Counted from the stretch's first letter, positions 8,841-17,435 are shown. The stretch is DNA of 33,232 nt from Sedimentisphaerales bacterium (GCA_016936075.1 JAFGPS010000024.1:1-33232); one strand, 5' to 3'. Numbers and translations are program-made. The notes: generated by a model not told the origin, from the sequence alone.

Positions 8841-8913
8841 ATATTGTAAGGATTTAATTTATATCTGGAAATTATGTATGTAAATGGGAATTTTGAACAA
8901 TAAGGAAACTAAT

Positions 8914-10344
8914 ATGAGCTCAAAAACCACTATTTATTTGATAATATTTATATCTGTTTGTCTTGGCTCCCAAAATATTTGGAGTTACGAAATAGATGTA
9001 CCTTCCGATTCGGAGCAGCTTCGTTTATTTCTTCTTAAAGGTTATACTTCCGCCAAATCTGTAATAAAGGACATTAGAATAGAATATCAAAAGTCTCAGG
9101 TACCTGTAAATCTTCGTCCAATAAATCCTAAACTTCGGGAAAGATTAAATATTAGTACAACAACTTCACTTGAGGATAGTATGTCATTTACCCACATTGA
9201 AGAATATGTTCAGAAGAATGGTAAAGAAAGATGGGGGTTTTTATATAATGGAAAGTCAACATCTGAAGAATATGTTTCTGATAGTTCCGAATTAGTAAGA
9301 ACGGAAGATTCGCCTCATTTTAAGATATTTGATGGAAAATACATATTAGATTATATGATTTTGAGTGATAGTTTTACCGATGTAGGCCGAGCTAATTTAG
9401 AAGTAAGTGAAACCGGCTTTTTCGAGTCAACTGAACTATCGAACGAATATTCACCTATAAAATTCTTTGGTTATAATACAGTTTTTATGCCCGATGATGT
9501 CCTTTCGGATCCTAATGTATATATAGAAACAACGCCCGAAATGATAGATGGTCTTTTAACATATATGGTAAAAGCGCAAATCAAAATATCAGATTATATA
9601 TTCGATGTGACTTACTGGCTATCGCCGGAACGTTCATGTCTTCCTCTAAAAATGGAATTCTGGCAGAATGGTAAATTTAAAAATCTTATTGAAACACAAG
9701 AATTTATGAAACTTGAAGATGGGCGATGGTTAATTAAGTCAATACTTCAGAGAAATTATGTAGGCGATGACGCCCAGGAGATAGTGAATTGGATATATAA
9801 AATAAGAAAGATTGAACTTGATCCTGAGATTGATGAAGATGTTATATTTAATACATCACCAGATAATTTGCCCGAAGGCGCTGAGATTTGTGACAACCGT
9901 TCTGAACCCAGGTTGAGATATATTAATTATCCTGCTCCGAGCTTGATTAATAAACCTTTGCCGGACCTGAACGAAATTGGAATAAATATTTTACAGGCTG
10001 ATTTAAATGAAAATAATGTTTTGATTTGTTTTTTCGATATGCAGCAGCGGCCGTCAAGAAATATTGTTATTCAATTAAACAAAAGGGCACAAGAGCTTTA
10101 TGAAAAAGATATAATAATATTAATTGTTCAGACATCGGAGATTGAAAATAATTCACTTGATGAATGGATTAATGAAAATGATATTTCTTTTCCGGTAGCT
10201 ATTAATAAAAATGGAGAAAAAGTAAATCGCTCTACTTGGGGAGTAAAGGCACTGCCGTGGCTGATTTTAACTAATAAACAGCATAATGTTGTTTCTGAAG
10301 GATTTTCAATAAACGAACTGGATGAAAAGTTAATGGAAATTTAA
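8914..10344 (+). CDS. Secreted protein with C-terminal thioredoxin-like domain lacking CXXC
   Basis: Start ATG 8914 is chosen because AAGGA precedes it by 8 nt and it opens directly into a signal peptide (MSSKTTIYLIIF...). The ATG at 8884 would add ten polar residues. The mature part (about residues 30-310) is a beta-rich region that I cannot assign. It resembles domains paired with redoxin modules in planctomycete proteins. The last 130 residues have a thioredoxin-like pattern: VLICFFDMQQRPSRN, a central helix, FPVAINKNG, then ALPWLILTNK with the cis-proline. The active-site cysteines are absent: QRPS stands where WCxxC would be. It should therefore bind or sense rather than catalyse disulfide exchange. 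It shares its promoter type with the LRR gene upstream. Confidence 0.72.
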   Translation: MSSKTTIYLIIFISVCLGSQNIWSYEIDVPSDSEQLRLFLLKGYTSAKSVIKDIRIEYQKSQVPVNLRPINPKLRERLNISTTTSLEDSMSFTHIEEYVQKNGKERWGFLYNGKSTSEEYVSDSSELVRTEDSPHFKIFDGKYILDYMILSDSFTDVGRANLEVSETGFFESTELSNEYSPIKFFGYNTVFMPDDVLSDPNVYIETTPEMIDGLLTYMVKAQIKISDYIFDVTYWLSPERSCLPLKMEFWQNGKFKNLIETQEFMKLEDGRWLIKSILQRNYVGDDAQEIVNWIYKIRKIELDPEIDEDVIFNTSPDNLPEGAEICDNRSEPRLRYINYPAPSLINKPLPDLNEIGINILQADLNENNVLICFFDMQQRPSRNIVIQLNKRAQELYEKDIIILIVQTSEIENNSLDEWINENDISFPVAINKNGEKVNRSTWGVKALPWLILTNKQHNVVSEGFSINELDEKLMEI

Positions 10345-10642
10345 TATTTTCAATTCAATATCATCATTTTCAATAACCTCTCAAATACCTTCCTGTGCAA
10401 ATATCTGCGTTAAAAAGATAGATTAAAAAAATAAAAAAAAGATGTTACATAATTGCGTTTAATGTGACTATATACTAAGGAAATAAATTTAATTGATTTG
10501 AAACCGGTTTTCTTTGGAATGGGGTGGTGTTAATCTGGGTGAAGTGTATGTGTTAATTAGATAAAGGGAAATTATTATCTAATGAATTGTATAGTATTAA
10601 ACTATATTAATGGAACCAGATTATATGTTTAAGGAGATAAAT
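10345..10642. other. Intergenic stretch before the GLDA-repeat protein
   Basis: AT-rich, with no gene seen. It contains A-runs, a perfect 10-bp palindrome AAACCGGTTT at about 10501-10510, and a weak promoter-like pair: TGTTAC 10443-10448, 16 bp, TGACTATA 10465-10472. That pair resembles the ECF sites upstream only loosely. A G-rich patch at about 10517-10550 forms no structure that I can name. Confidence 0.35.
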
Positions 10643-12151
10643 ATGGAAGCTAATTACACTTTTACCTTTCTGAATGGGGAAAAATATCGAAACAGAATAC
10701 TTTATATGGCAATATTGGTTCTACTAATACTTGGTCAATATTCCAATGCAGATCCGAATTCTTTTCAGTCTGATCAATATGCGGCCACAGCAATAAGGTA
10801 TAGACTTGTCGAAGGCAGCACTTTGACTGTAAGTTCTACAGTTGAAGATGTACTACCTGTTCAGGTACCTGTAAGAGGCTATTTCTGGCTAAAACGGTTG
10901 CCGAGTGATCCTCTATTCAAAAATTACTCTGTGAATCATCTTAAATTTCAAAGCACGGACTCATCGCTATTATCATATAGCGGCTCATTAAGCGGAACAT
11001 ATCGTGTTGGAGGAGAAGTGGCTTTATTACAGCAGATGGTTCTTAAAGGTAAAATTAATGATAGTAAAGAAATGCTTTTCGACAGCGGCTTGCAATCGAT
11101 AGATGTAAATTTCCCATGGATAGAGATTGAGGTATTTCAGTTGTTTCCTGACAGTATGCGCGTTATTGACTTACATTTAGTTGCGGTTCCATGGCCCAAA
11201 ATACGATTCTCTACAGCAACGAGTTTTACATCTTCTTCCGGAGTAAAAGTTAGCGACGGCGATATTATCAGCACATCAGGAAAAATAATACGCAGAAATA
11301 ATCAACTAACCGGTAAACTTGGAATAATGCCGATTGTTCCGGACCTCGGATTGGATGCAATGATGCTCCAAAAACTTTCTAATACGGATTCTGTAAGTAA
11401 TTCCAGGGCAATATATTTCTCTCTGCCTCAGGATGTATTCAGTGAGACTCTTGGTTATTTGCATAATGGAGACCTGCTCAGTGACAAAGGTTCTGTAATA
11501 AAAACCTACAAGGATTTTATTTCTCCATTTGGACCTATGCCGCCTATTGCAGATTATGGCCTTGATGCTGTTGTATATTCGAACCGTGGTGAATTTCTGT
11601 TTTCCATAGAAAAAGATTTCTTCTCGGAGATACTTGGTAAAAATATCTCAAACGGTGATTTGCTCAGCGAAAAAGGATATGTATTCAAAACAAACAGTAA
11701 ACTTCTTTCAAAATTTAAACTTTACCCGACGTTCGCGCCGATAGATATCGGTCTGGATGCTGTTTACATTTGGCCATGGGGAGAGGTCTGGTTTTCGACG
11801 AAATCATCGTTCCCTGTAGAGCAATATGAGAATATTAGACCTGGTGATTTAATAAGCTCTTATGGTAAAGTAGTTTTTAGGAACTCTGAATTACTGAAAG
11901 CTTTCAAGCCTACTGAGAAAATCGCGGATTTTGGGCTTGATGCTCTTGAGATTCTATGGCCTAACCTTGAAGCCAATTTGAATGAAGATGATGTTGTTGA
12001 TTTGGCTGATTATTCAATTTTCATAAATGCATGGAAACCAGGCAGCAGTGATAATGACTATGATTCGGATTGCATTGTTATTGATGGCAATCCTGTTGAT
12101 ATACAGGAATTGCTGGCTTGTTTTGAAGCTTTGTTGGAGGAAGAGCAGTAA
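10643..12151 (+). CDS. Secreted four-repeat (GLDA) protein with dockerin-like C terminus
   Basis: Start ATG 10643, with AAGGAG 6 nt upstream; the ATG at 10610 lacks a site. A hydrophobic segment at about residues 19-34 with a long polar N-region acts as signal peptide. About 150 residues of unassigned beta structure follow. Then come four tandem units of about 60 residues, each built as a short FS/WFS strand, a GD(L/I)(L/I)S turn, a GxV strand and a closing D(L/Y/I/F)GLDA. The C terminus has two Ca-loop-like segments (LNEDDVVDLADYSIFINAW and DYDSDCIVIDGNPVDIQELL), a dockerin-like pair. Dockerins bind cohesins in cellulosomes, but in Planctomycetota the partner is unclear and no cohesin is visible here. 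Function unknown; extracellular location is likely. Confidence 0.75.
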   Translation: MEANYTFTFLNGEKYRNRILYMAILVLLILGQYSNADPNSFQSDQYAATAIRYRLVEGSTLTVSSTVEDVLPVQVPVRGYFWLKRLPSDPLFKNYSVNHLKFQSTDSSLLSYSGSLSGTYRVGGEVALLQQMVLKGKINDSKEMLFDSGLQSIDVNFPWIEIEVFQLFPDSMRVIDLHLVAVPWPKIRFSTATSFTSSSGVKVSDGDIISTSGKIIRRNNQLTGKLGIMPIVPDLGLDAMMLQKLSNTDSVSNSRAIYFSLPQDVFSETLGYLHNGDLLSDKGSVIKTYKDFISPFGPMPPIADYGLDAVVYSNRGEFLFSIEKDFFSEILGKNISNGDLLSEKGYVFKTNSKLLSKFKLYPTFAPIDIGLDAVYIWPWGEVWFSTKSSFPVEQYENIRPGDLISSYGKVVFRNSELLKAFKPTEKIADFGLDALEILWPNLEANLNEDDVVDLADYSIFINAWKPGSSDNDYDSDCIVIDGNPVDIQELLACFEALLEEEQ

Positions 12152-12211
12152 AAGTAGAGTCTATGAAGAAGGCGAAGTAGAAGAAACTATTGGCAAATTA
12201 TTGCGTTGGAT

Positions 12212-12241
12212 ATTCTGAGCTTTTTAAATTCATGATTATAA
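12212..12241 (+). promoter_or_regulatory. Sigma70-like promoter of the MFS gene
   Basis: TTCTGA (12212-12217), an 18-bp spacer, and TATAAT (12236-12241). The -10 lies only 4 bp before the ATG at 12246, so a transcript from it could not use that ATG. This supports translation from 12300. Confidence 0.4.
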
Positions 12242-12299
12242 TACTATGGCATTCTTTCAAAAGCACGATAGAATAGCGGTTTTTGAAAGTTGTCAGTTA

Positions 12300-13520
12300 A
12301 TGAATATTACGAATAAAAGTTCACATCGAGTCTGGCCGCTGTATGGTGCGGCGTTTATGATGTCCATAACCGCAAACTCATGGTGGACGTCTATGCCATT
12401 TATCATGCGTAATATTGGCGGCTCGGAGGCGCATGTCGGATATGCCTGGGCGGCTAATATGTTAGGTTACCTGCTTTGCCTGCTTTTGATGGGATTTTTT
12501 CTGGGCAGTCACAATCCAAAAAATACGACACGTCTTTCTTCTGGCATCATCTGTTTATCAACTGTCTTAGTCGGCGTGATAATTTATATAATTTTTAATC
12601 ATAACTTGAAAGGCAACCTTGCTTTAATTTGGAGCGTTATCGCGTTGGGTGCTGTTGCCGGCGGGGCGACTTCATTGTATTGGCCGTTTCTTATGAGCTG
12701 GGTTTCTGAAGACCTCGAAGGAGCTGTTCTGAATCGCAGACTTGGCATGTATAATGCTTCATGGTCCGGAGCACTCTTAATGGGGCCATTGATAGGCGGC
12801 TCACTTGTCGAACGTTCTAATTTGTTACCGGCTATTTTTGTATCGAGCGGACTGGTTCTTTGTTTCCTGTTTTTAACTGTTTCCAGTGAAAGTAAGTTTC
12901 ATAAGGATTTGAGTGGAAATGAGCAGGGCAAAGGCAAGAATAATCAAAATATAGAAAATATTATACGATTACGATGGATTGCAAGAATCGGACTGTTTAG
13001 CGCATGGGCCTGTATCGGTCTGGCGCGTTCTCAATTCGCTCTTTTGTTTACTGAGTTGGGAAATACAGAAACTATGTTTGGTGTGCTTATCACAATATTT
13101 GGAATTTGCAATTTTACTTCAATGACACTTGCGGGCAGATTTGCTTTCTGGCATTTCAAACCTTCTCTTTTATTTGCAGCACAGGCTATGCTTGCAATAT
13201 CACTTGTTCTTATTCTTTATGGTACTACTCTTCCAGTGTTTATCCTGTTATTTATTATAATGGGTTTAGGTTTCGGATTTATCTATAGTTCTCATTTGTA
13301 TTATGGAACTTGCGGTGCAAAAAAACGCTCCGTCCAAATGGCTATTCACGAAGGAACAATTTCTTTAGGAGTAGTTATCGGTTCCGGCTCGGGTGGATAT
13401 ATTGCGGCTAATTTCGATACTTATCAACCATACAGATTTATGCTTGCTTTAGTAGGGATAGGATTCCTTGCACAGATTTTTCTATTGCCGCAATTGAAAA
13501 TAGCAAAAAGAAAAAGCTAA
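12300..13520 (+). CDS. Major facilitator superfamily transporter
   Basis: 406 residues from ATG 12300 (MNITNKSSHRVWPLYG). The ATG at 12246 is also in frame, but a TATAAT box sits 4 bp before it; neither start has a good ribosome binding site. Twelve hydrophobic segments are visible, split 6+6 by a polar central loop (KFHKDLSGNEQGKGKNNQ). The N-terminal half has Gly-rich helices typical of drug/metabolite exporters (WAANMLGYLLCLLLMG). There is no sugar-family signature, and the substrate cannot be named. The final stop codon lies inside the stem of a strong terminator. The gene is a single transcription unit convergent with the GH43 gene. Confidence 0.85.
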   Translation: MNITNKSSHRVWPLYGAAFMMSITANSWWTSMPFIMRNIGGSEAHVGYAWAANMLGYLLCLLLMGFFLGSHNPKNTTRLSSGIICLSTVLVGVIIYIIFNHNLKGNLALIWSVIALGAVAGGATSLYWPFLMSWVSEDLEGAVLNRRLGMYNASWSGALLMGPLIGGSLVERSNLLPAIFVSSGLVLCFLFLTVSSESKFHKDLSGNEQGKGKNNQNIENIIRLRWIARIGLFSAWACIGLARSQFALLFTELGNTETMFGVLITIFGICNFTSMTLAGRFAFWHFKPSLLFAAQAMLAISLVLILYGTTLPVFILLFIIMGLGFGFIYSSHLYYGTCGAKKRSVQMAIHEGTISLGVVIGSGSGGYIAANFDTYQPYRFMLALVGIGFLAQIFLLPQLKIAKRKS

Positions 13521-13538
13521 CAAATATGTTAGCTTTTT
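13511..13538. terminator. Bidirectional rho-independent terminator
   Basis: A perfect 12-bp stem, AAAAAGCTAACA / TGTTAGCTTTTT, with loop AATA. The A-run on one side and T-run on the other let it work in both directions. It would serve the MFS gene (whose stop codon is in the 5' arm) and the GH43 gene arriving from the other strand. Confidence 0.9.
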
Positions 13539-13575
13539 CTTTGAAATTTTATATTCACTTTATACGAGCATTTAA

Positions 13576-15219
13576 TTAAGCTGAAAATGGATTCACCTTA
13601 TAATCTCTTTCCTTATACTCAAAGTAATCAAAATCAGCATGATACTTAGTCCCGGACAAATCCTGACAGGCCATTCCAATAAAATTGCCTGTGAAACTGC
13701 ACTGGCCGGGAGCAATTGCTTCATCTGAAAGAATACTTGCGTCAAATTGCTGCGGCAGCCAGTTCCAATCTTTATCCACACCTTCTACTTTATATGCAAA
13801 GTGCAGCCGTTCATAATCAACTTCAACTCGCAGATGTACAGATTTTCCGGATGGAATACTGATAGGGGCTGTGAATGCATCTGACATCATGGCATCTGGT
13901 ATACATGACATTACACGCAAATGTTTGCCTGTTTCTTCATCGTGCGAAATATAAATATAATGCATTTTTGTACTGTTGTAGTAGCAAACAAGACCAGCCA
14001 TCTGTTGATAATGTTCAGGCTCGAATTCCATTACTGTTTCTGCACTGAAACAAAATGCCTGTTGTCTTCTTGCAACGAGTGATTGTTTGAATGTGGTTCC
14101 AATTGATTCGAGGCCATAGAGTCGCAGGAAACTGGCACGTTCAGTAAGACTAAACATTTCCTCCGGCCATGGTGTACGTAACCACTGGAAATCTATTGGT
14201 AATTCCGGCGAGTCGAAATCTTCGCGAGCTGGTTTTTCGGGGAATTTATGTTCCGGCAATTTTGGTGCCGGAGTTTCGAGTGTTGGGATTCCCTGTTTGT
14301 CTAAAGTATATAACCAGCCGTCTTTATCCCATTGTACTTTCTGAATTGCTGTTTCGCGGCCAAGTACGCACCGTCCGCGATTGCGTAATGGCCTGCCGCA
14401 GAGATAGACCATGTATGTTTCGCCGTTCTGAGTATCGACGATACTTGCGTGACCGGCTTTTTGTAATTCTGTGTCAGGGCGGAAACGCGAAGTGACAACA
14501 TATTTATCCGGGTGCAGTTCGTACGGCCCGGTTATGTTTTTCGAGCGAGCTAATGTTACCGCATGTCCCCAGTTTGTGCCGCCTTCGGCTGTCATTAAAT
14601 AATACCAGCCGTCACGTTTGTAGATATGCGGCGCTTCGGTAAAGCCGATTGAAGTACCTTTAAAAATATTTATTCTTTCGCCAATTAGTTTGCGTTTCTC
14701 ATGTGAATATTCCTGCAACACGATTCCGGCAAATCGATTTTTTCCCGGGCGATAATCCCAGAGCATGTTGGTGAAGTATTTACGACCGTCATCATCGTGG
14801 AAAAGCGAAGGATCAAAGCCGCTGCTGTTCATATAAACCGGGTCCGACCAGTCGCCGTCAATAGTTGGACTATAAACGAGATAATTATGAAAATCACGTA
14901 ATGATGCGCCACCTGCGCCGCCGAAACTTGAGCGGCCAAAACGTTTCACGTCAGTATAAATCAACCAGAATAAACCGTCTGAATAACTCAGGCAGGGTGC
15001 CCATATGCCGCACGAATCCGGGTCGCCAAGCATATTGAGCTGGCTTGCGCGATTGAGCGGACGAGTAAGTAATCGCCAGTTGACCAAATCACGAGAATGG
15101 TGTATCTGTACGCCGGGATACCACTCGAAAGTTGAGTTTGCAATATAGTAATCGTCACCAACTCGAACGATTGATGGATCCGGATTAAAACCTGGCAGTA
15201 TCGGATTTTTTATTGTCAT
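13576..15219 (-). CDS. Glycoside hydrolase family 43 (beta-xylosidase/arabinofuranosidase type)
   Basis: 547 residues, no signal peptide, so cytoplasmic. The N-terminal 5-bladed propeller carries the GH43 triad: base Asp14 in GFNPDPS, pKa-tuning Asp136 in SGFDPSLF and acid Glu195 in GFTEAPHIY. The opening NPILPGFNPDPSI and STFEWYPGVQIHHSRDL are typical of XynB-like beta-xylosidases. The C-terminal part (about 335-535) is the usual concanavalin-like sandwich that closes the active site. The reaction is expected to be exo-release of xylose or arabinose from short oligosaccharides after import. The gene lies 10 bp downstream of the GPH symporter on the same strand, with AAGGAG before the ATG, so the two form an import-and-cleave pair. 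The exact sugar is not decidable from sequence alone. Confidence 0.93.
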   Translation of the reverse strand: MTIKNPILPGFNPDPSIVRVGDDYYIANSTFEWYPGVQIHHSRDLVNWRLLTRPLNRASQLNMLGDPDSCGIWAPCLSYSDGLFWLIYTDVKRFGRSSFGGAGGASLRDFHNYLVYSPTIDGDWSDPVYMNSSGFDPSLFHDDDGRKYFTNMLWDYRPGKNRFAGIVLQEYSHEKRKLIGERINIFKGTSIGFTEAPHIYKRDGWYYLMTAEGGTNWGHAVTLARSKNITGPYELHPDKYVVTSRFRPDTELQKAGHASIVDTQNGETYMVYLCGRPLRNRGRCVLGRETAIQKVQWDKDGWLYTLDKQGIPTLETPAPKLPEHKFPEKPAREDFDSPELPIDFQWLRTPWPEEMFSLTERASFLRLYGLESIGTTFKQSLVARRQQAFCFSAETVMEFEPEHYQQMAGLVCYYNSTKMHYIYISHDEETGKHLRVMSCIPDAMMSDAFTAPISIPSGKSVHLRVEVDYERLHFAYKVEGVDKDWNWLPQQFDASILSDEAIAPGQCSFTGNFIGMACQDLSGTKYHADFDYFEYKERDYKVNPFSA

Positions 15220-15229
15220 TTTTTACTCC

Positions 15230-17197
15230 TTATTCATTAGCTTCAGCGGCACGTCGTGTTTCAAGTTCCTGTTCAATTTCGTGAACGCGTTTCTGGCTCA
15301 AAGGATAAACCAAAAGCGAACCAGCTTTAAGCAACGCAATGATACCCGGTACGAGTGAGAATGCTAATAAAATACCTAACTTTGCATTGTCACTTTGTGC
15401 AATATAATCGCCTTCCGGTGGTTTAACATAGTTGTAGTACGCCAGGAACCATGGCAGAAGGAAACCACCAACTGTAACACCGGTCTTTATAGCGAACAGT
15501 GAAGCTGAGAAAACCAAACCTGTTGAGCGGCGTCCGAATTTCCATTCGCCGTAGTCAGCAACGTCACCGTAAAGAGCCCATGTCAAAGCCGAAGTCGGTC
15601 CCATGCAGAGGTATCCGATGGCATTTACAACTACCAGAAGTGCAAATTGTTCTTTTGGTAAGAAATAGAATGTCATAAAGCATAAACCCGTAATTGTGCA
15701 CAAAATCGCTGCTGCGTATTTCTTATCAATTTTCCTGGCTATAAAGCCGAGCATTATAGTTCCGGCTATTTGTGCCAGCATACCTATAGAGAGAAATATC
15801 GATGTTTTATCGAAATCAAGTGATCCTATACTGAAAAGCGGCATTTCATCACTGTTATAAGCTGTTACCCAAACCCAGCCTGAATCTGGTCCAGATGGTG
15901 TATGGTCTGCAATCCCGTTAAACTTAATCCAATCAGAACCCGTGTTATAAGTTGCACCTTTAATGCGTACCCAACAAGAATCATCATAATAAGAATCGGT
16001 AGGAACTTTGAGTTTGAATATTACTTTGTATGTCCCTGCTGTTGGTACATCGAAATTATAGCTGGCTGTACCAACTGGGGCCGGAGGACTTGAATTAACA
16101 TCCTCAACAACACCCAGGGCTACACTATTAACATCCAGGGCAACACCAATATAAGCACCTGATGCATTAGGATCATCAGAATATGTTTCCATTGGAGCAG
16201 TTAAAACATCTGCTGATTCAGCTTCACGCCATAATTCATCTGAGATGGCATCATCTGATAGAGTTCCAGCATCAACTGCAAGATCATCCGTAATAAGAAA
16301 TCCATCGAAATACAAACCATCTTCTCTGTATGCTACTTCCAGTGTGTGCTCACCCGGTTCCATTGTGAATTCCATTTCTGTTGGACCGCCTACAAGATAT
16401 TTGAAGTAGAATACTGTTGAGCCTGACCTTAGAGCAATAAATGAAGTAGACAATACCGCCGCTAATAAGAGCATTACCCATGGGAAGTTTTGAAAAAGCT
16501 CGCCTAATTCTTCTTTGACGTTGGTCTTTTGTCCTTTCGGAGGTTTAACTCTCTCTTTTGTTGTAAAGAATGTTGTCCAGAACATAAGAACGGATACGAC
16601 AGCGAAAATTGCAAGAGTCAACTGGAAACCCAGAACTTCATTGTCACCACCGAGATATTTTACGAGAGGCCGAACAAATAAAGAGATTAAAAATCCTCCT
16701 GAAAATGCCCCAACAAAACGATAACTCGATGCAACCGTACGTGTATTCGATGAAGGGCTTAATACTCCCATAAGAGAGGAGTAGGGTACGTTTATAACCG
16801 TATATATTACAAGCATTAAAGCGTAAGTGATATAAGCGTAAATAAGCTTGCCGTTTTCACTCAGGTCGGGTCCGGCAAACATCATATAACCACAAATACC
16901 GTAAGGGATCGCAGCAAATAGAATATAAGGACGGAACTTACCCCAGCGAGTGTTTGTTCTGTCTGAAATCAAACCCATGATCGGGTCGTTTACTGCATCG
17001 AAAATACGTACAATCAGCATCATTAGTGCAACTTTTTTTGCATCGATACCCCAGACATCTACATAGTAGTAAACGAGAAAAATGCCGAACATCTGAAAAA
17101 AGAAATTCGATGCAGTATCGCCAAGAGCGTAACCTATATATTCTTTAGTCTTTAGGCGATGATTTGATAGTGCTGGTTGTGACTTGGATAAGTTCAT
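15230..17197 (-). CDS. GPH sugar:cation symporter with a carbohydrate-binding-like domain inserted between TM7 and TM8
   Basis: 655 residues against about 480 for its paralogue at 22523-23974. The transporter parts are clear GPH/MelB type: GYALGDTASNFFFQ, DAVNDPIMGLISDRTNTRWGKFRP, INVPYSSLMG, FTTKERVKPPKGQ, and late ALYGDVADYGEWKFGRRSTG. GPH proteins import glycosides with Na+ or H+. After TM7 (YFKYLVGG, ending at residue 271) about 177 extra residues follow. They then rejoin at MPLFSIGSLDFDKTSIFLS, where TM8 begins. By MFS topology this loop faces the periplasm. The paralogue passes directly from YFKYFVSNG to DVALFGI. AAGGAGG precedes the ATG. GH43 follows by 10 bp. The leader carries a hairpin and two AAACGTTT sites (see 17198-17673). 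Loss of the insertion would leave an ordinary XynP-like symporter. Confidence 0.92.
   Translation of the reverse strand: MNLSKSQPALSNHRLKTKEYIGYALGDTASNFFFQMFGIFLVYYYVDVWGIDAKKVALMMLIVRIFDAVNDPIMGLISDRTNTRWGKFRPYILFAAIPYGICGYMMFAGPDLSENGKLIYAYITYALMLVIYTVINVPYSSLMGVLSPSSNTRTVASSYRFVGAFSGGFLISLFVRPLVKYLGGDNEVLGFQLTLAIFAVVSVLMFWTTFFTTKERVKPPKGQKTNVKEELGELFQNFPWVMLLLAAVLSTSFIALRSGSTVFYFKYLVGGPTEMEFTMEPGEHTLEVAYREDGLYFDGFLITDDLAVDAGTLSDDAISDELWREAESADVLTAPMETYSDDPNASGAYIGVALDVNSVALGVVEDVNSSPPAPVGTASYNFDVPTAGTYKVIFKLKVPTDSYYDDSCWVRIKGATYNTGSDWIKFNGIADHTPSGPDSGWVWVTAYNSDEMPLFSIGSLDFDKTSIFLSIGMLAQIAGTIMLGFIARKIDKKYAAAILCTITGLCFMTFYFLPKEQFALLVVVNAIGYLCMGPTSALTWALYGDVADYGEWKFGRRSTGLVFSASLFAIKTGVTVGGFLLPWFLAYYNYVKPPEGDYIAQSDNAKLGILLAFSLVPGIIALLKAGSLLVYPLSQKRVHEIEQELETRRAAEANE
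15848..16384 (-). other. Inserted CBM6/35-like beta-sandwich, apparently circularly permuted
   Basis: This covers residues 272-450 of the symporter. The first part (272-308) reads MEFTMEPGEHTLEVAYREDG then LYFDGFLITDD, which in secreted CBM6/35-like modules forms the last strands. After a linker rich in Asp and Ser comes LWREAESADVLTAP and PNASGAYIGV, the usual beginning of such a module, followed by its middle (GTYKVIFKLKVP, CWVRIKGAT, DSGWVWV). The gene starting at 33061 begins, right after its signal peptide, with IREAEDADSITSP and SASGGQYI, which shows the ordinary order. Swapping the halves would restore a complete module. Domain assignment rests on pattern recognition; the sugar-binding residues cannot be read off. 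Confidence 0.7.
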
Positions 17198-17259
17198 AGA
17201 GATTCCTCCTTACTATGGAATATTTGAGTATTGCCAGTGAGGTAAAAAACGTTTGAAAC

Positions 17260-17287
17260 CGGCTGTTCAGTAGAATTGAACAAGCCG
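17260..17287 (-). promoter_or_regulatory. Leader hairpin of the symporter mRNA
   Basis: On the minus strand CGGCT-T-GTTCA, loop of 7, TGAACAGCCG: ten pairs with one bulged T, about 60 bp before the start codon. It is flanked by the AAACGTTT motif, so it may equally be a protein site. No T-run follows, so it is not a terminator. Confidence 0.4.
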
Positions 17288-17340
17288 TGCAGTAATTTAT
17301 ACTTCATTGAAAAATCCTTTTAATTGATATTTCCAAAATA

Positions 17341-17350
17341 TAAACGTTTA
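17341..17350. promoter_or_regulatory. Possible LacI-family operator
   Basis: TAAACGTTTA is a perfect palindrome with a central CG, the form usual for LacI/CcpA-type repressors of sugar genes. A second AAACGTTT core lies at 17247-17254, 94 bp nearer the symporter. No LacI gene is in the window. Confidence 0.4.
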
Positions 17351-17435
17351 ATAACATAAACAATAGTTTTTAAGCCGTTGTTAATTGAGCTTTTAGAGCA
17401 TATTTTAGATTAGGTATCATAACATCACAGATACT

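Noticed and set aside
10443..10472. Third ECF-type promoter before the GLDA-repeat gene
   Set aside because: TGTTAC-N16-TGACTATA has the spacing but lacks the CGTC core and the spacer similarity, and lies about 170 bp from the start codon.
12027..12218. 63-codon plus-strand frame overlapping the end of the GLDA-repeat protein
   Set aside because: It lies in another frame of the dockerin-like end, has no ribosome binding site and no recognisable product.
13593..13781. Minus-strand frame inside the GH43 gene that could signal a frameshift
   Set aside because: The GH43 frame is intact to its stop and the overlapping frame only mirrors it.
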